From assembly GCA_900757705.1 (NCBI GenBank), contig CAAEOW010000117.1:1-13855 (forward strand): a stretch of DNA of 13,855 bases, in the 5' to 3' direction. Origin of the DNA: an uncultured Collinsella sp. (GTDB lineage: Bacteria; Actinomycetota; Coriobacteriia; Coriobacteriales; Coriobacteriaceae). The notes under the pieces are model-generated. The model did no database searches. It saw only the letters and a list, made by a program, of their open reading frames with translations, and had not been told where the DNA came from. This document shows, piece after piece, positions 6,503 to 12,855 of this stretch (the stretch's first letter is position 1; each line of letters begins with the position of its first letter). The translations under genes and the position numbers were made by a program.

Positions 6503-7486
6503 ATGTACGAGATCGACCTTAACCTCCCTAAGCAGATCGTCGCTGACGTCCTGTCCAACCACGAGATTCACAGCGTTGCCTTCGTCGGCTGCGGCGCTTC
6601 CATGTCCGACCTTTACCCCGCCAAGTACTTCCTGGCCAACAACACGGACAAGCTGAACGTTCAGATCTTCACCGCTAACGAGTTCAACTACGACACGCCT
6701 TCCTGGGTCAACGAGCACACCTTCGTGATCACCTGCTCCCTCGGTGGCTCCACGCCCGAGACCGTCGAGGCCAACAAGACCGCCAAGAAGCACAACTGCC
6801 CGGTCGTCTCCCTCACCAACAAGGCTGGCTCCGCTCTGACCGTCGATGCCGACCACGTCATCGTTCACGGCTTCCACGCCAACTACGCTGCCAAGTGCGA
6901 GAAGCCCGGCTACGCCATTGCTCTTGCTCTCGAGATCCTTCAGCAGACCGAAGGCTATGACCACTACGAGGACATGATCACCGGCCTCACCAACGTCTTC
7001 GATCTCTGCGAGAACGCCGCTCAGCACTGCAAGAAGCTCGCCAAGAAGTTCGCCGAGGACTTCAAGGACGACAAGATGATCTACTTCATGGCTTCCGGTG
7101 CCTCCGAGAAGATGGCTTATTCTCACGCCGCCTTCCTGTTCACCGAGATGCAGTGGATCGACGCAGCCGCCTACAACACCGGCGAGTACTTCCACGGCCC
7201 GTTCGAGGTTTCCACCGAGGGTAAGCCCTACGTCTTCTTCATGTCCGATGGCGCCACCCGTCCGATGGACGCCCGCGCCCTCACCTTCCTTGAGCGCATG
7301 GGCGCCAAGGTCGCTCTGATCGACTCCAAGGACTACGGCCTGGCTGACGCCGTGCCCGCGAGCGTCGTCACCTACTTCAACCCGCTGCTGCACCTCGCCG
7401 TTATGCGCGAGTACGGCAACCAGATCGCCGAGGCCCGTCAGCACCCGCTGACCATGCGTCGCTACATGTGGAAGCTTTCCTACTAA
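6503..7486 (+). CDS. SIS-domain sugar-phosphate deglycase/isomerase, FrlB/GfrE/GfrF-like (SIS2)
   Basis: 327 residues from ATG 6503 (AAAGGA 9-10 nt upstream); in-frame ATGs at 6467 and 6494 lack proper spacing. Lobe 1 has VAFVGCGASMSDLYPAKYF and TCSLGGSTPETVEA; lobe 2 has MASGASEKMAYSHAAF. E215 and H231 (in NTGEYFHGPFEV) keep the 16-residue spacing I recall for the FrlB catalytic pair. Like SIS1 it ends RRYMWKLSY. As last gene of the PTS operon it most likely hydrolyses the 6-phosphate made by that PTS, as GfrE/GfrF do in the Salmonella glucoselysine/fructoselysine locus. SIS1 has Asp where SIS2 has Glu three residues before the His, which may separate their substrates. A strong terminator follows. 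Confidence 0.85.
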   Translation: MYEIDLNLPKQIVADVLSNHEIHSVAFVGCGASMSDLYPAKYFLANNTDKLNVQIFTANEFNYDTPSWVNEHTFVITCSLGGSTPETVEANKTAKKHNCPVVSLTNKAGSALTVDADHVIVHGFHANYAAKCEKPGYAIALALEILQQTEGYDHYEDMITGLTNVFDLCENAAQHCKKLAKKFAEDFKDDKMIYFMASGASEKMAYSHAAFLFTEMQWIDAAAYNTGEYFHGPFEVSTEGKPYVFFMSDGATRPMDARALTFLERMGAKVALIDSKDYGLADAVPASVVTYFNPLLHLAVMREYGNQIAEARQHPLTMRRYMWKLSY

Positions 7487-7520
7487 TCACAAGTAAGTAG
7501 ACCTTACGGGTTGATTGAGA

Positions 7521-7552
7521 GGGGATGGGGTTTGCGCCCCGTCCCCTTTTTT
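7521..7552 (+). terminator. Intrinsic terminator of the PTS operon
   Basis: GGGGATGGGG (7521-7530) pairs with CCCCGTCCCC (7537-7546), with one G-U wobble and a 6-nt loop, followed by TTTTTT. This is the clearest rho-independent terminator in the window and sets the operon end after SIS2. Confidence 0.9.
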
Positions 7553-7597
7553 GCTCTGGGGAGGGTGCGTCTGTCGCTCCATAAAACCCCAGATAAA

Positions 7598-7632
7598 ACC
7601 TACCAAAATAAACCTGTCCCTTTTTGGCAGGT
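7598..7632. repeat. REP-like hairpin just upstream of the HAD gene
   Basis: ACCTACCAAAA (7598-7608) pairs with TTTTGGCAGGT (7622-7632) at 10 of 11 positions around TAAACCTGTCCCT. The right arm abuts the GGGAGGAG ribosome binding site of the HAD gene, so folding of the RNA could affect its translation. The core CTGTCCCTTT matches the elements at 216 and 6381. Confidence 0.5.
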
Positions 7633-7646
7633 GGGAGGAGATGCGT

Positions 7647-8276
7647 ATGATCAAGGCAGTGCTGTTTGACATGGACGGCGTGCTGGTCGATACCGAGTGG
7701 TTCTACAACCGCCGTCGCGTGGCGTTTATGGAAGAGAAGGGGTTCCACTTTGACGAGATCCCCGATCTTTCGGGGTCTAACGAGCCTGCCATTTGGAAGT
7801 CGCTGGTGCCCGACGATATTGAGCTGCGCGAGCGCCTGCGCGTGGAGTACAAGCAAGTCTACAGCCCGGACCACCCCGTTCCGTATGCCGAGCTGCTCAA
7901 CGAGCAGACGGAGCCGGTGATGCGTGAGCTGCGCGAGCGCGGCGTGAAGTGCGCCATCGCGAGCTCGTCCTATCGCGAGTTGATCGACGAGCTGGTGGAG
8001 ATTGCCGGCATCGCCGGCGTGCTGGACTACACCATCAGCGGCCACGAGTGCAGCGCGTTTAAGCCCGACCCCGAGATCTACCTGCGTGCCATGGAGGCAC
8101 TGGGGGTGGAGCCTGCCGAGTGCCTGGTTATCGAGGACTCGCCGTTGGGTATCGAGGCCGGCAAGCGCTCCGGCGCCCGAGTCCTGGCGCTGCGTCCGCA
8201 CGAGGGCGTCAACCTGGACCAGTCTGCCGCCGACGTTGTCATCGACAATCTGGCCGACATTTTGGCCGCTCTGTAA
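7647..8276 (+). CDS. HAD-superfamily (subfamily IA) hydrolase, beta-phosphoglucomutase/sugar-phosphatase-like
   Basis: 209 residues from ATG 7647. The purine-rich GGGAGGAG (7633-7640) is about 6 nt upstream of this ATG and directly touches an alternative in-frame ATG at 7641, so 7647 is preferred. All HAD motifs are present: VLFDMDGVLVDTE with nucleophile D8 and D10, S106 in CAIASSSYREL, K139 in CSAFKPDPEIYL, and E163/D164 in CLVIEDSPLGIEAG. An alpha-helical C1 cap lies after motif I. Relatives dephosphorylate small sugar phosphates or interconvert hexose phosphates. It lies 160 nt past the PTS operon terminator on the same strand, so it may process the hexose phosphate released by the SIS enzymes, but it is a separate unit and the link is weak. 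No promoter was recognised. Confidence 0.85.
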   Translation: MIKAVLFDMDGVLVDTEWFYNRRRVAFMEEKGFHFDEIPDLSGSNEPAIWKSLVPDDIELRERLRVEYKQVYSPDHPVPYAELLNEQTEPVMRELRERGVKCAIASSSYRELIDELVEIAGIAGVLDYTISGHECSAFKPDPEIYLRAMEALGVEPAECLVIEDSPLGIEAGKRSGARVLALRPHEGVNLDQSAADVVIDNLADILAAL

Positions 8277-8282
8277 CGTCAA

Positions 8283-8322
8283 TTCACCGCAAGAAGCACT
8301 GGTTCACGCGTCATTTGCGGTG
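8283..8322. repeat. TTCACCGCAA/TTGCGGTGGA inverted repeat after the HAD gene
   Basis: CACCGCAA (8285-8292) is the reverse complement of TTGCGGTG (8315-8322). With flanks, both arms (TTCACCGCAA and TTGCGGTGGA) match the arms of the 2222-2288 hairpin, in the opposite order. It lies 6 nt past the HAD stop codon. Confidence 0.45.
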
Positions 8323-8371
8323 GACTGGCTCAATTTGGTTTCGATTTTGATCCGCTTGACTTCGATTCGGG

Positions 8372-8495
8372 CTAAGTGAGTAGGCTTTTTGGCGCAGGCC
8401 GAGCACAAAGCGTATCTGCCTTAGCAAAACCGCAGGTCGCAGAGGTGGCTATTTTTGGGTGTGCTCGGCAGATCGCAAAAAGTCTACTCACTTAG
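8372..8495. repeat. 124-nt nested hairpin element
   Basis: Outer arms CTAAGTGAGTAGGCTTTTTG (8372-8391) and 8476-8495 pair over 20 bp with one G-U wobble. Inner arms GCCGAGCACA (8398-8407) and TGTGCTCGGC (8460-8469) pair perfectly over 10 bp, leaving a loop of about 52 nt. It fills most of the 356-nt gap between the HAD and YitT genes; the rest holds the short inverted repeat at 8283 and the YitT promoter. No protein frame fits. It could be a non-autonomous palindromic repeat (MITE-like) or the terminator of the HAD unit. ATTTTT follows the right arm, so termination on the plus strand is possible. Confidence 0.6.
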
Positions 8496-8578
8496 ATTTT
8501 TGCCCTTTGGTCGTAGGAGTTGCTGGTCCCGTTTTGGTTGTCGAGAGAGGGTGAATTGAGGCGCCCTCTGTCGCTCCA

Positions 8579-8587
8579 TGTTACAAT
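8579..8587 (+). promoter_or_regulatory. Extended -10 promoter of the YitT-family gene
   Basis: TGTTACAAT fits an extended -10 (TG, one base, TACAAT 8582-8587), 46 nt before the GTG start. The best -35 (TTGAGG 8556-8561) is 20 bp away, too far, so recognition would rest on the extended -10. Confidence 0.4.
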
Positions 8588-8632
8588 CGCCGACATGCCC
8601 CACAACTACATCTGCCTTCGAAGGGAGCCTAC

Positions 8633-9640
8633 GTGGCGAACGCCATCGACCAGCTCGCGGACCGCGTGCTCGTGCTCGGCCGCCTCACCATCGTCCGCCG
8701 CGCCATCACCGCCGTGGCGGTCACAATTTCCGCCGTTCTCCAGACATTCCTGATCCAGGCGTTCATTCAACCCGCCGACCTGCTTCCGAGCGGCCTCACC
8801 GGCGTCGCGGTCCTGCTCGATCGTGTTACCTCGCTGGGCGGCGTTCACATCGACATCTCGCTCGGCATGCTCGCGCTCAACATCCCTGTGGCGCTCCTTT
8901 GCTGGAGCGGCATCAGCAAGCGCTTCGTCATCTTCTCGATGATGCAGGTCATGCTCTCGTCGCTGTTCCTCAACATCTTTCATTTCGCCCCGTTTTTGGG
9001 CGACAAGATCATGCTCATCATTTTTGGCGGAGTGGTCTCGGGTCTGGGCGCTGCCATCGCGCTTAAGTCCGGCGCATCTACCGGCGGCACCGACTTTATC
9101 GCGCTGTGGGTTTCCAACCACACAGGCAAGACCATCTGGGGCGTCATTTTTGGTTTCAACTGCTTTATCCTGGCGATCTTTGGCTTTATGTTTGGCTGGG
9201 ACAAGGCGGCATATTCCATCGTGTTCCAGTTTATTTCGACCAAGACCATCGACAGTTTCTATCGTCGCTACGATCGCGTGACGCTGCAGATCACGACGCG
9301 TAAGGCAGACGAGGTCATGACTGCCTACGTAAACCATTTTCAGCACGGCATTAGCTGCGCCGAGGTCGTCGGCGGATACAGCCGTGAAAAGATGTACTTG
9401 CTGCACACCGTTGTCTCGACCTACGAGAGCCAAGACATTATCAAACTGGTGTGTGACGTTGATTCCGGCGCCGTGATCAACGTGTTCCACACGCTCAACT
9501 TTGTGGGCGGCTGGTGGGGCGGTCATGTCGACGAGCCCATGCCCACGGCCGTTCCCGATCCCGACAAGCCCGCACGCATGGCCAGCAGGCAGGCGCGCCT
9601 CAGCGAGCAGGACAGTCTGCAACAGGACGACGGCAAGTAA
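8633..9640 (+). CDS. YitT-family membrane protein with DUF2179 domain
   Basis: 335 residues from GTG 8633, with AAGGGAG (8620-8626) 6 nt upstream. About five to six membrane segments occupy residues 15-205, including VTISAVLQTFLIQAFI and the family motif region SGASTGGTDFIALWV. A soluble DUF2179 domain follows at about 214-295 (DRVTLQITTRKADEVMTAYV to FVGGWW) and may bind a small ligand. The tail is charged and probably disordered. Molecular function of the family is not established, although members have been suspected to be transporters. It stands alone between two regulated units and nothing ties it to the sugar pathway except position. Confidence 0.88.
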   Translation: MANAIDQLADRVLVLGRLTIVRRAITAVAVTISAVLQTFLIQAFIQPADLLPSGLTGVAVLLDRVTSLGGVHIDISLGMLALNIPVALLCWSGISKRFVIFSMMQVMLSSLFLNIFHFAPFLGDKIMLIIFGGVVSGLGAAIALKSGASTGGTDFIALWVSNHTGKTIWGVIFGFNCFILAIFGFMFGWDKAAYSIVFQFISTKTIDSFYRRYDRVTLQITTRKADEVMTAYVNHFQHGISCAEVVGGYSREKMYLLHTVVSTYESQDIIKLVCDVDSGAVINVFHTLNFVGGWWGGHVDEPMPTAVPDPDKPARMASRQARLSEQDSLQQDDGK

Positions 9641-9695
9641 GGTTTTGCTGTATGTGGTGTATCGTTTTATCCAACTGAGGTAACATATAAAAAGA

Positions 9696-9711
9696 CGTTA
9701 TATACGTATTA
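9696..9711. promoter_or_regulatory. Candidate autoregulatory operator of GntR2 (CGTTATA box)
   Basis: CGTTATATACGTATTA, read on the minus strand, is TAATACGTATATAACG. It aligns with the operators before the EamA gene (TATAACGACTATAACG) and the PTS operon (TATAATGACCATAACG) at the same 9-bp period. It lies 34 bp before the gntR2 start, in an AT-rich stretch with possible -10 hexamers (TATATA 9699-9704). Confidence 0.5.
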
Positions 9712-9744
9712 GTTATTTTGATATTTCGATAAGAGTGATTAGAT

Positions 9745-10464
9745 ATGCCTGCGCCCAAAAATGCACCGCTTTACCAGCAGATTTATGACGAAATCAAGGA
9801 TGCGATCGAGAAAGGTGTTTATGCACCCAAGGAGCGTATTCCGTCCGAGCTTGAACTAGCCGAGCAGTACGAGGTGAGCCGTATTACGGTGCGCCGCGCT
9901 GTCGAGGAGCTGTGCTCCGATGGTTACCTGGTTAAGCAGCAGGGCCGCGGCACCTTTGTCTCCACGCCGCACATCAACCGCCAGTTTCACGCCTCGACGC
10001 TGCAGACGTTTACCGCGCTGTGTGCCGGCAACGGCATGAAGGCCGGTGCGCACGTGATCGATCGCCAGATCGTTCCGGCGCGCCAAAACGAGATGGAGTT
10101 CTTTGGCCTGCAGAAGGATGCGCTGCTGCTGCATATCAAGCGCGTGCGTACGGCCGACGGTGAGCCCATCTTTGAGGAGAACATCTTTGTGCCGTTTGAC
10201 GCCTACCGTGAGCTGTTGACGGCCGATCTTGAGGACAAGTCGATTTTTGCCGAGGTCGAGCGTGTTGGCGGAACGCCGATTGTCTCGGTTGGCTACCGCA
10301 CGGTCGAGGCCGTTCGCGCCAATGCCGAGCAGGCGGCTGAGCTGGGCATTGCTCCGCACGATCCGCTGCTCAACCTGCGTGCCGGCTTTATCGGCCCCAA
10401 TGGCGAGCCGGTCCTGATGGGTAAGCAGTACTACGTGGGATCGCGCTACGTTATGGTCATGTAG
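9745..10464 (+). CDS. GntR/HutC-family transcriptional regulator with UTRA domain (regulator 2)
   Basis: 239 residues. The winged helix spans about 8-72: PLYQQIYDEIKDAIEKGVY, RIPSELELAEQYEVSRITVRR, wing GYLVKQQGRGTFV. The UTRA domain spans about 92-232 and ends in YYVGSRYVMVM. It is closely related to regulator 3 at 12856 (shared LYQQ, IPSE-EL, GRITVRR-type helix, QQGRGTFV, VRTADG, VGSRYV). Its own promoter, the PTS operon and the EamA gene carry a common TATAACG box, so it is the best candidate for the PTS regulator despite lying 2.3 kb from it. The ribosome binding site is weak (AAGAG). UTRA regulators of this kind generally respond to a phosphorylated substrate, here perhaps the Amadori 6-phosphate. 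Confidence 0.92.
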   Translation: MPAPKNAPLYQQIYDEIKDAIEKGVYAPKERIPSELELAEQYEVSRITVRRAVEELCSDGYLVKQQGRGTFVSTPHINRQFHASTLQTFTALCAGNGMKAGAHVIDRQIVPARQNEMEFFGLQKDALLLHIKRVRTADGEPIFEENIFVPFDAYRELLTADLEDKSIFAEVERVGGTPIVSVGYRTVEAVRANAEQAAELGIAPHDPLLNLRAGFIGPNGEPVLMGKQYYVGSRYVMVM

Positions 10465-10469
10465 CTCTA

Positions 10470-10496
10470 GTTGCGCGGTTTTCCAAACCGCGCAAC
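10470..10496 (+). terminator. Hairpin after gntR2
   Basis: GTTGCGCGGTTT (10470-10481) pairs perfectly over 12 bp with AAACCGCGCAAC (10485-10496) and a 3-nt loop, 6 nt past the stop. No U-tract follows, so termination may be inefficient. It can fold on either strand and also lies just downstream of the minus-strand RNA candidate at 10510-10607. Confidence 0.6.
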
Positions 10497-10509
10497 GGCT
10501 CGACGCTGC

Positions 10510-10607
10510 AAACGCCCCTAAGCGGCAATCTGACGTTCAATCGTCGGTCGCGTACCGAAGTACGCTTCCCTCCTCTTTCACGTCACCTTGCTCGCATAGG
10601 GGCGTTT
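10510..10607 (-). ncRNA. Candidate structured RNA (98 nt) with UUCG tetraloop
   Basis: Closing stem: TAGGGGCGTTT (10597-10607) is the exact complement of AAACGCCCCTA (10510-10520). Allowing one mismatch and one bulge, it continues for 7 more bp (GCG and GCAA). Inside, the minus strand reads GCGTAC-TTCG-GTACGC, a 6-bp hairpin capped by the very stable C(UUCG)G tetraloop, and GACG-ATTGAA-CGTC, a second small hairpin. A single-stranded purine run, GAAAGAGGAGGGAA, resembles a Shine-Dalgarno sequence. The tetraloop makes sense only on the minus strand, hence the orientation. No open frame, no U-tract and no clear promoter. I do not match it to a known RNA family with confidence; it could be a conserved small RNA or a structured repeat. 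Confidence 0.45.
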
Positions 10608-10650
10608 TCGCTGACTTATGCTCAACCGGCGACGTTTCCGCGCTTATCAA

Positions 10651-10662
10651 GAACGTCCCCAA
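10651..10662 (-). repeat. Remnant of REP-like element (GGGGACGTTC core)
   Basis: GAACGTCCCCAA, read on the minus strand as TTGGGGACGTTC, matches the core of the element at 2296-2324. No convincing stem surrounds it here, so it is at best a degenerate copy. Confidence 0.25.
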
Positions 10663-10678
10663 CGACTACTCGCAGAAT

Positions 10679-10742
10679 GAGCGTGGATAATCTCCCGTTT
10701 TTGGCTCCATATCGGGTCCAAAGTGGGAGATTATCCACGCTC
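10679..10742. repeat. 64-nt hairpin with perfect 18-bp arms
   Basis: GAGCGTGGATAATCTCCC (10679-10696) is the exact reverse complement of 10725-10742. The pairing extends outward through AAT/GTT with one wobble, and inward again through TTTGG/CCAAA. It lies 128 bp before recQ in the 406-nt gap that also holds the gntR2 hairpin and the RNA candidate. It lacks a U-tract and codes for nothing. It is probably a palindromic intergenic repeat; a role as a protein-binding site near recQ is possible. Confidence 0.6.
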
Positions 10743-10833
10743 GTTTGGCAAGTGTCCGAAAATCTACGCTCGTTCCCTTCGGATTGCGTTGCCCGTGGTC
10801 GGCAACCGTGGGGCACCGGTCCGCGTGGCGGCG

Positions 10834-10839
10834 TATAAT
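10834..10839 (+). promoter_or_regulatory. -10 hexamer of recQ promoter
   Basis: A consensus TATAAT lies 31 nt before the recQ ATG. The region 17 bp upstream (GGGCAC) is a poor -35, so strength is uncertain. A ribosome binding site, TAGGA, is at 10862-10866. Confidence 0.5.
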
Positions 10840-10870
10840 CGGCGGCAGATGACTTGGACGTTAGGAAACC

Positions 10871-12853
10871 ATGACCGATAGCATGCAGCAGATGGCGCTC
10901 GACACGCTCGGCGCCTATTTTGGCTACACCTCGTTTCGCCCGGGGCAGGACCGCATGGTCGATGCGATTCTTGCCGGTCGCGATGCGTTGGGCGTTATGC
11001 CCACGGGCGCCGGCAAGTCCATTTGCTACCAGGTGCCCGCGCTCATGCTGCCCGGCATCACCTTTGTGGTGAGTCCGCTGCTGTCGCTTATGGAGGATCA
11101 GACCCGCGCATTGCTCGCGGCGGGTGCGCGGCCCAGCTATCTCAACTCCAGCCTTACTCCGGCCCAGCAAAACACCGTGCTCAAGCGGGCGCGCGAGGGC
11201 CGCTACCAGCTTATGTACGTGGCGCCCGAGCGCCTGCTCGAGCCGCGCTTTTTAGCCTTTGCGCAGGAGGCCGCGGCGGACGGCGGCATCGGCGTGCCGC
11301 TCGTGGCCATTGACGAGGCCCACTGCGTGAGCCAATGGGGCCAGGATTTTCGCCCCGCTTACCTGCAGATTCGCGAGTTTATCGATTCGCTGCCGCAGCG
11401 CCCCATCGTGGCTGCCTTTACCGCTACGGCGACCGAGCGCGTGCGTGCGGACATTCAGCAGATGCTCGGCTTGCAAAACCCCGCGACGGTGGTGACGGGC
11501 TTCGATCGCAAGAACCTCTACTTTGGTTGCGAGGAGATGGGCGACAAGGCCAAGACTGCCTGGGTGCGCGACTACGTGATCGCGCATTCGAGCGAGAGCG
11601 GCATCGTGTATTGCTCCACCCGCAAGACGGTCGATGCGCTGGCAGGCGAGCTTGCCGAGGCGCTGGGACCCAGCGGCATTCGCGTTGGCCGCTACCATGC
11701 CGGCATGGGTAACGACGCCCGCCGCCAAAGCCAGCGTGCCTTTATCGACGACGATATCCAGGTGATGGTTGCCACCAACGCCTTTGGCATGGGCATCGAC
11801 AAGCCCAACGTGCGCTACGTGATTCACAACAACGTGCCCGAGAGCATCGAGGCATACTACCAAGAGGCGGGTCGAGCCGGCCGCGATGGCGACCCGGCCA
11901 GCTGCCATCTGCTGTGGAACGGTAACGATTTTCGCATGCGTCGCTTTTTGATCGACCGCGGCGATGCTGCCGATGAGGCGCTCGACGACGAGCAGCGCGC
12001 GTGGGCGCTCCAGAATCGATATCGCCTGCTCAGCCAGATGGAGGGCTACTGCAATACCACCGGCTGCCTGCGCGAATACATGCTGCGCTACTTTGGCGAC
12101 GAGGCCGCGGCCGAGCATGCTGCCGCGGCTGGTGCGGGCAGCACCGCCACGGACGACGCCGAGGGCTGCGGCAACTGCAGCAACTGCCTCACGAAGTTCG
12201 AGGTCGAGGACGTCACCGATATGGCCCGCGCCGCCGTGCGCTATGTGGCCACGCGTCCCATGCGCTTTGGCAAATCGCTGGTCGCCGATGTGCTCCACGG
12301 CGGCAACACCGAGCGCATTCGCCAGATGCATCTGGACGAGGACCGCGGCTACGGTGAGCTGTCGAGCGAATCGGTCGGGCGCATCAAGGATATCATCGGC
12401 CAGCTGTGCGGCCGCGGTTATTTGGCCACCTCGCAGGGGCAGTACCCGGTCGTGGGGCTGGGCCCGCGTGCCGGCGAGGTCGAGAACGAGGCGTTCGCCT
12501 TTACCGTTAAGCGTCGCGCGTCCAAGCGCAAGGCCTCGGCCCGCGCCCGCCGTGCGGTGGATCTGCTGCGCGAGGAGGCCGAGCTGGATCAGCGCCCGCG
12601 CGTGGGCGACGATGCCGAGCTGTTTGAGCGCCTGCGCGCCCTGCGCAAGGAGATCGCGGCCGAGCTCGAGATGGCGCCGTACATGGTCTTTTCCGACAAG
12701 GCCCTGCGCGGCCTGTGCCGCCTGCGCCCGCAGACGCGCGACGAGCTTATCCAGGTCAACGGCATTGGCGAGAAAAAGGCCGACGCCTTTGGCGAGCAGT
12801 TTATGGCGGCGATTGAAGAGTTTGAATCCGAGCATGCGCGGGATGGAGCGTAA
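10871..12853 (+). CDS. recQ: ATP-dependent DNA helicase RecQ
   Basis: 660 residues with the full RecQ architecture. Motif 0 is FRPGQDRMVDAI; the Walker A is PTGAGKS with K49; the Walker B is DEAH (148-151), followed by the RecQ aromatic loop CVSQWGQDFRP; motif III is AFTATA; motif VI is YYQEAGRAGRDG. Zinc ligands are C399 in GCLREYMLRYFG and C433, C436, C439 in CGNCSNC, with an Ala-rich insert between them that makes the loop longer than in E. coli RecQ. The winged-helix RQC domain follows (about 452-535), and an HRDC domain (about 580-655) with SDKALRGLCRLRP and VNGIGEKKADAFG closes the protein. It unwinds DNA 3'-5' in recombination and fork repair. The gene is followed after 2 nt by gntR3. 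Confidence 0.97.
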   Translation: MTDSMQQMALDTLGAYFGYTSFRPGQDRMVDAILAGRDALGVMPTGAGKSICYQVPALMLPGITFVVSPLLSLMEDQTRALLAAGARPSYLNSSLTPAQQNTVLKRAREGRYQLMYVAPERLLEPRFLAFAQEAAADGGIGVPLVAIDEAHCVSQWGQDFRPAYLQIREFIDSLPQRPIVAAFTATATERVRADIQQMLGLQNPATVVTGFDRKNLYFGCEEMGDKAKTAWVRDYVIAHSSESGIVYCSTRKTVDALAGELAEALGPSGIRVGRYHAGMGNDARRQSQRAFIDDDIQVMVATNAFGMGIDKPNVRYVIHNNVPESIEAYYQEAGRAGRDGDPASCHLLWNGNDFRMRRFLIDRGDAADEALDDEQRAWALQNRYRLLSQMEGYCNTTGCLREYMLRYFGDEAAAEHAAAAGAGSTATDDAEGCGNCSNCLTKFEVEDVTDMARAAVRYVATRPMRFGKSLVADVLHGGNTERIRQMHLDEDRGYGELSSESVGRIKDIIGQLCGRGYLATSQGQYPVVGLGPRAGEVENEAFAFTVKRRASKRKASARARRAVDLLREEAELDQRPRVGDDAELFERLRALRKEIAAELEMAPYMVFSDKALRGLCRLRPQTRDELIQVNGIGEKKADAFGEQFMAAIEEFESEHARDGA

Positions 12854-12855
12854 CG

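Noticed and set aside
7515..7646. Upstream extension of the HAD frame to a TTG at 7515
   Set aside because: The extension would run through the PTS operon terminator and a palindrome; conserved HAD sequence begins at 7647.
7570..8579. 13-nt string TCTGTCGCTCCAT present at 7570-7582 and 8567-8579
   Set aside because: A single 13-mer match in a 14 kb window is near chance expectation and the flanks do not align.
10510..10607. Riboswitch or T-box for recQ or gntR2
   Set aside because: The UUCG tetraloop orientation is minus-strand, no T-box or lysine-riboswitch hallmarks were recognised, and no minus-strand gene follows it.
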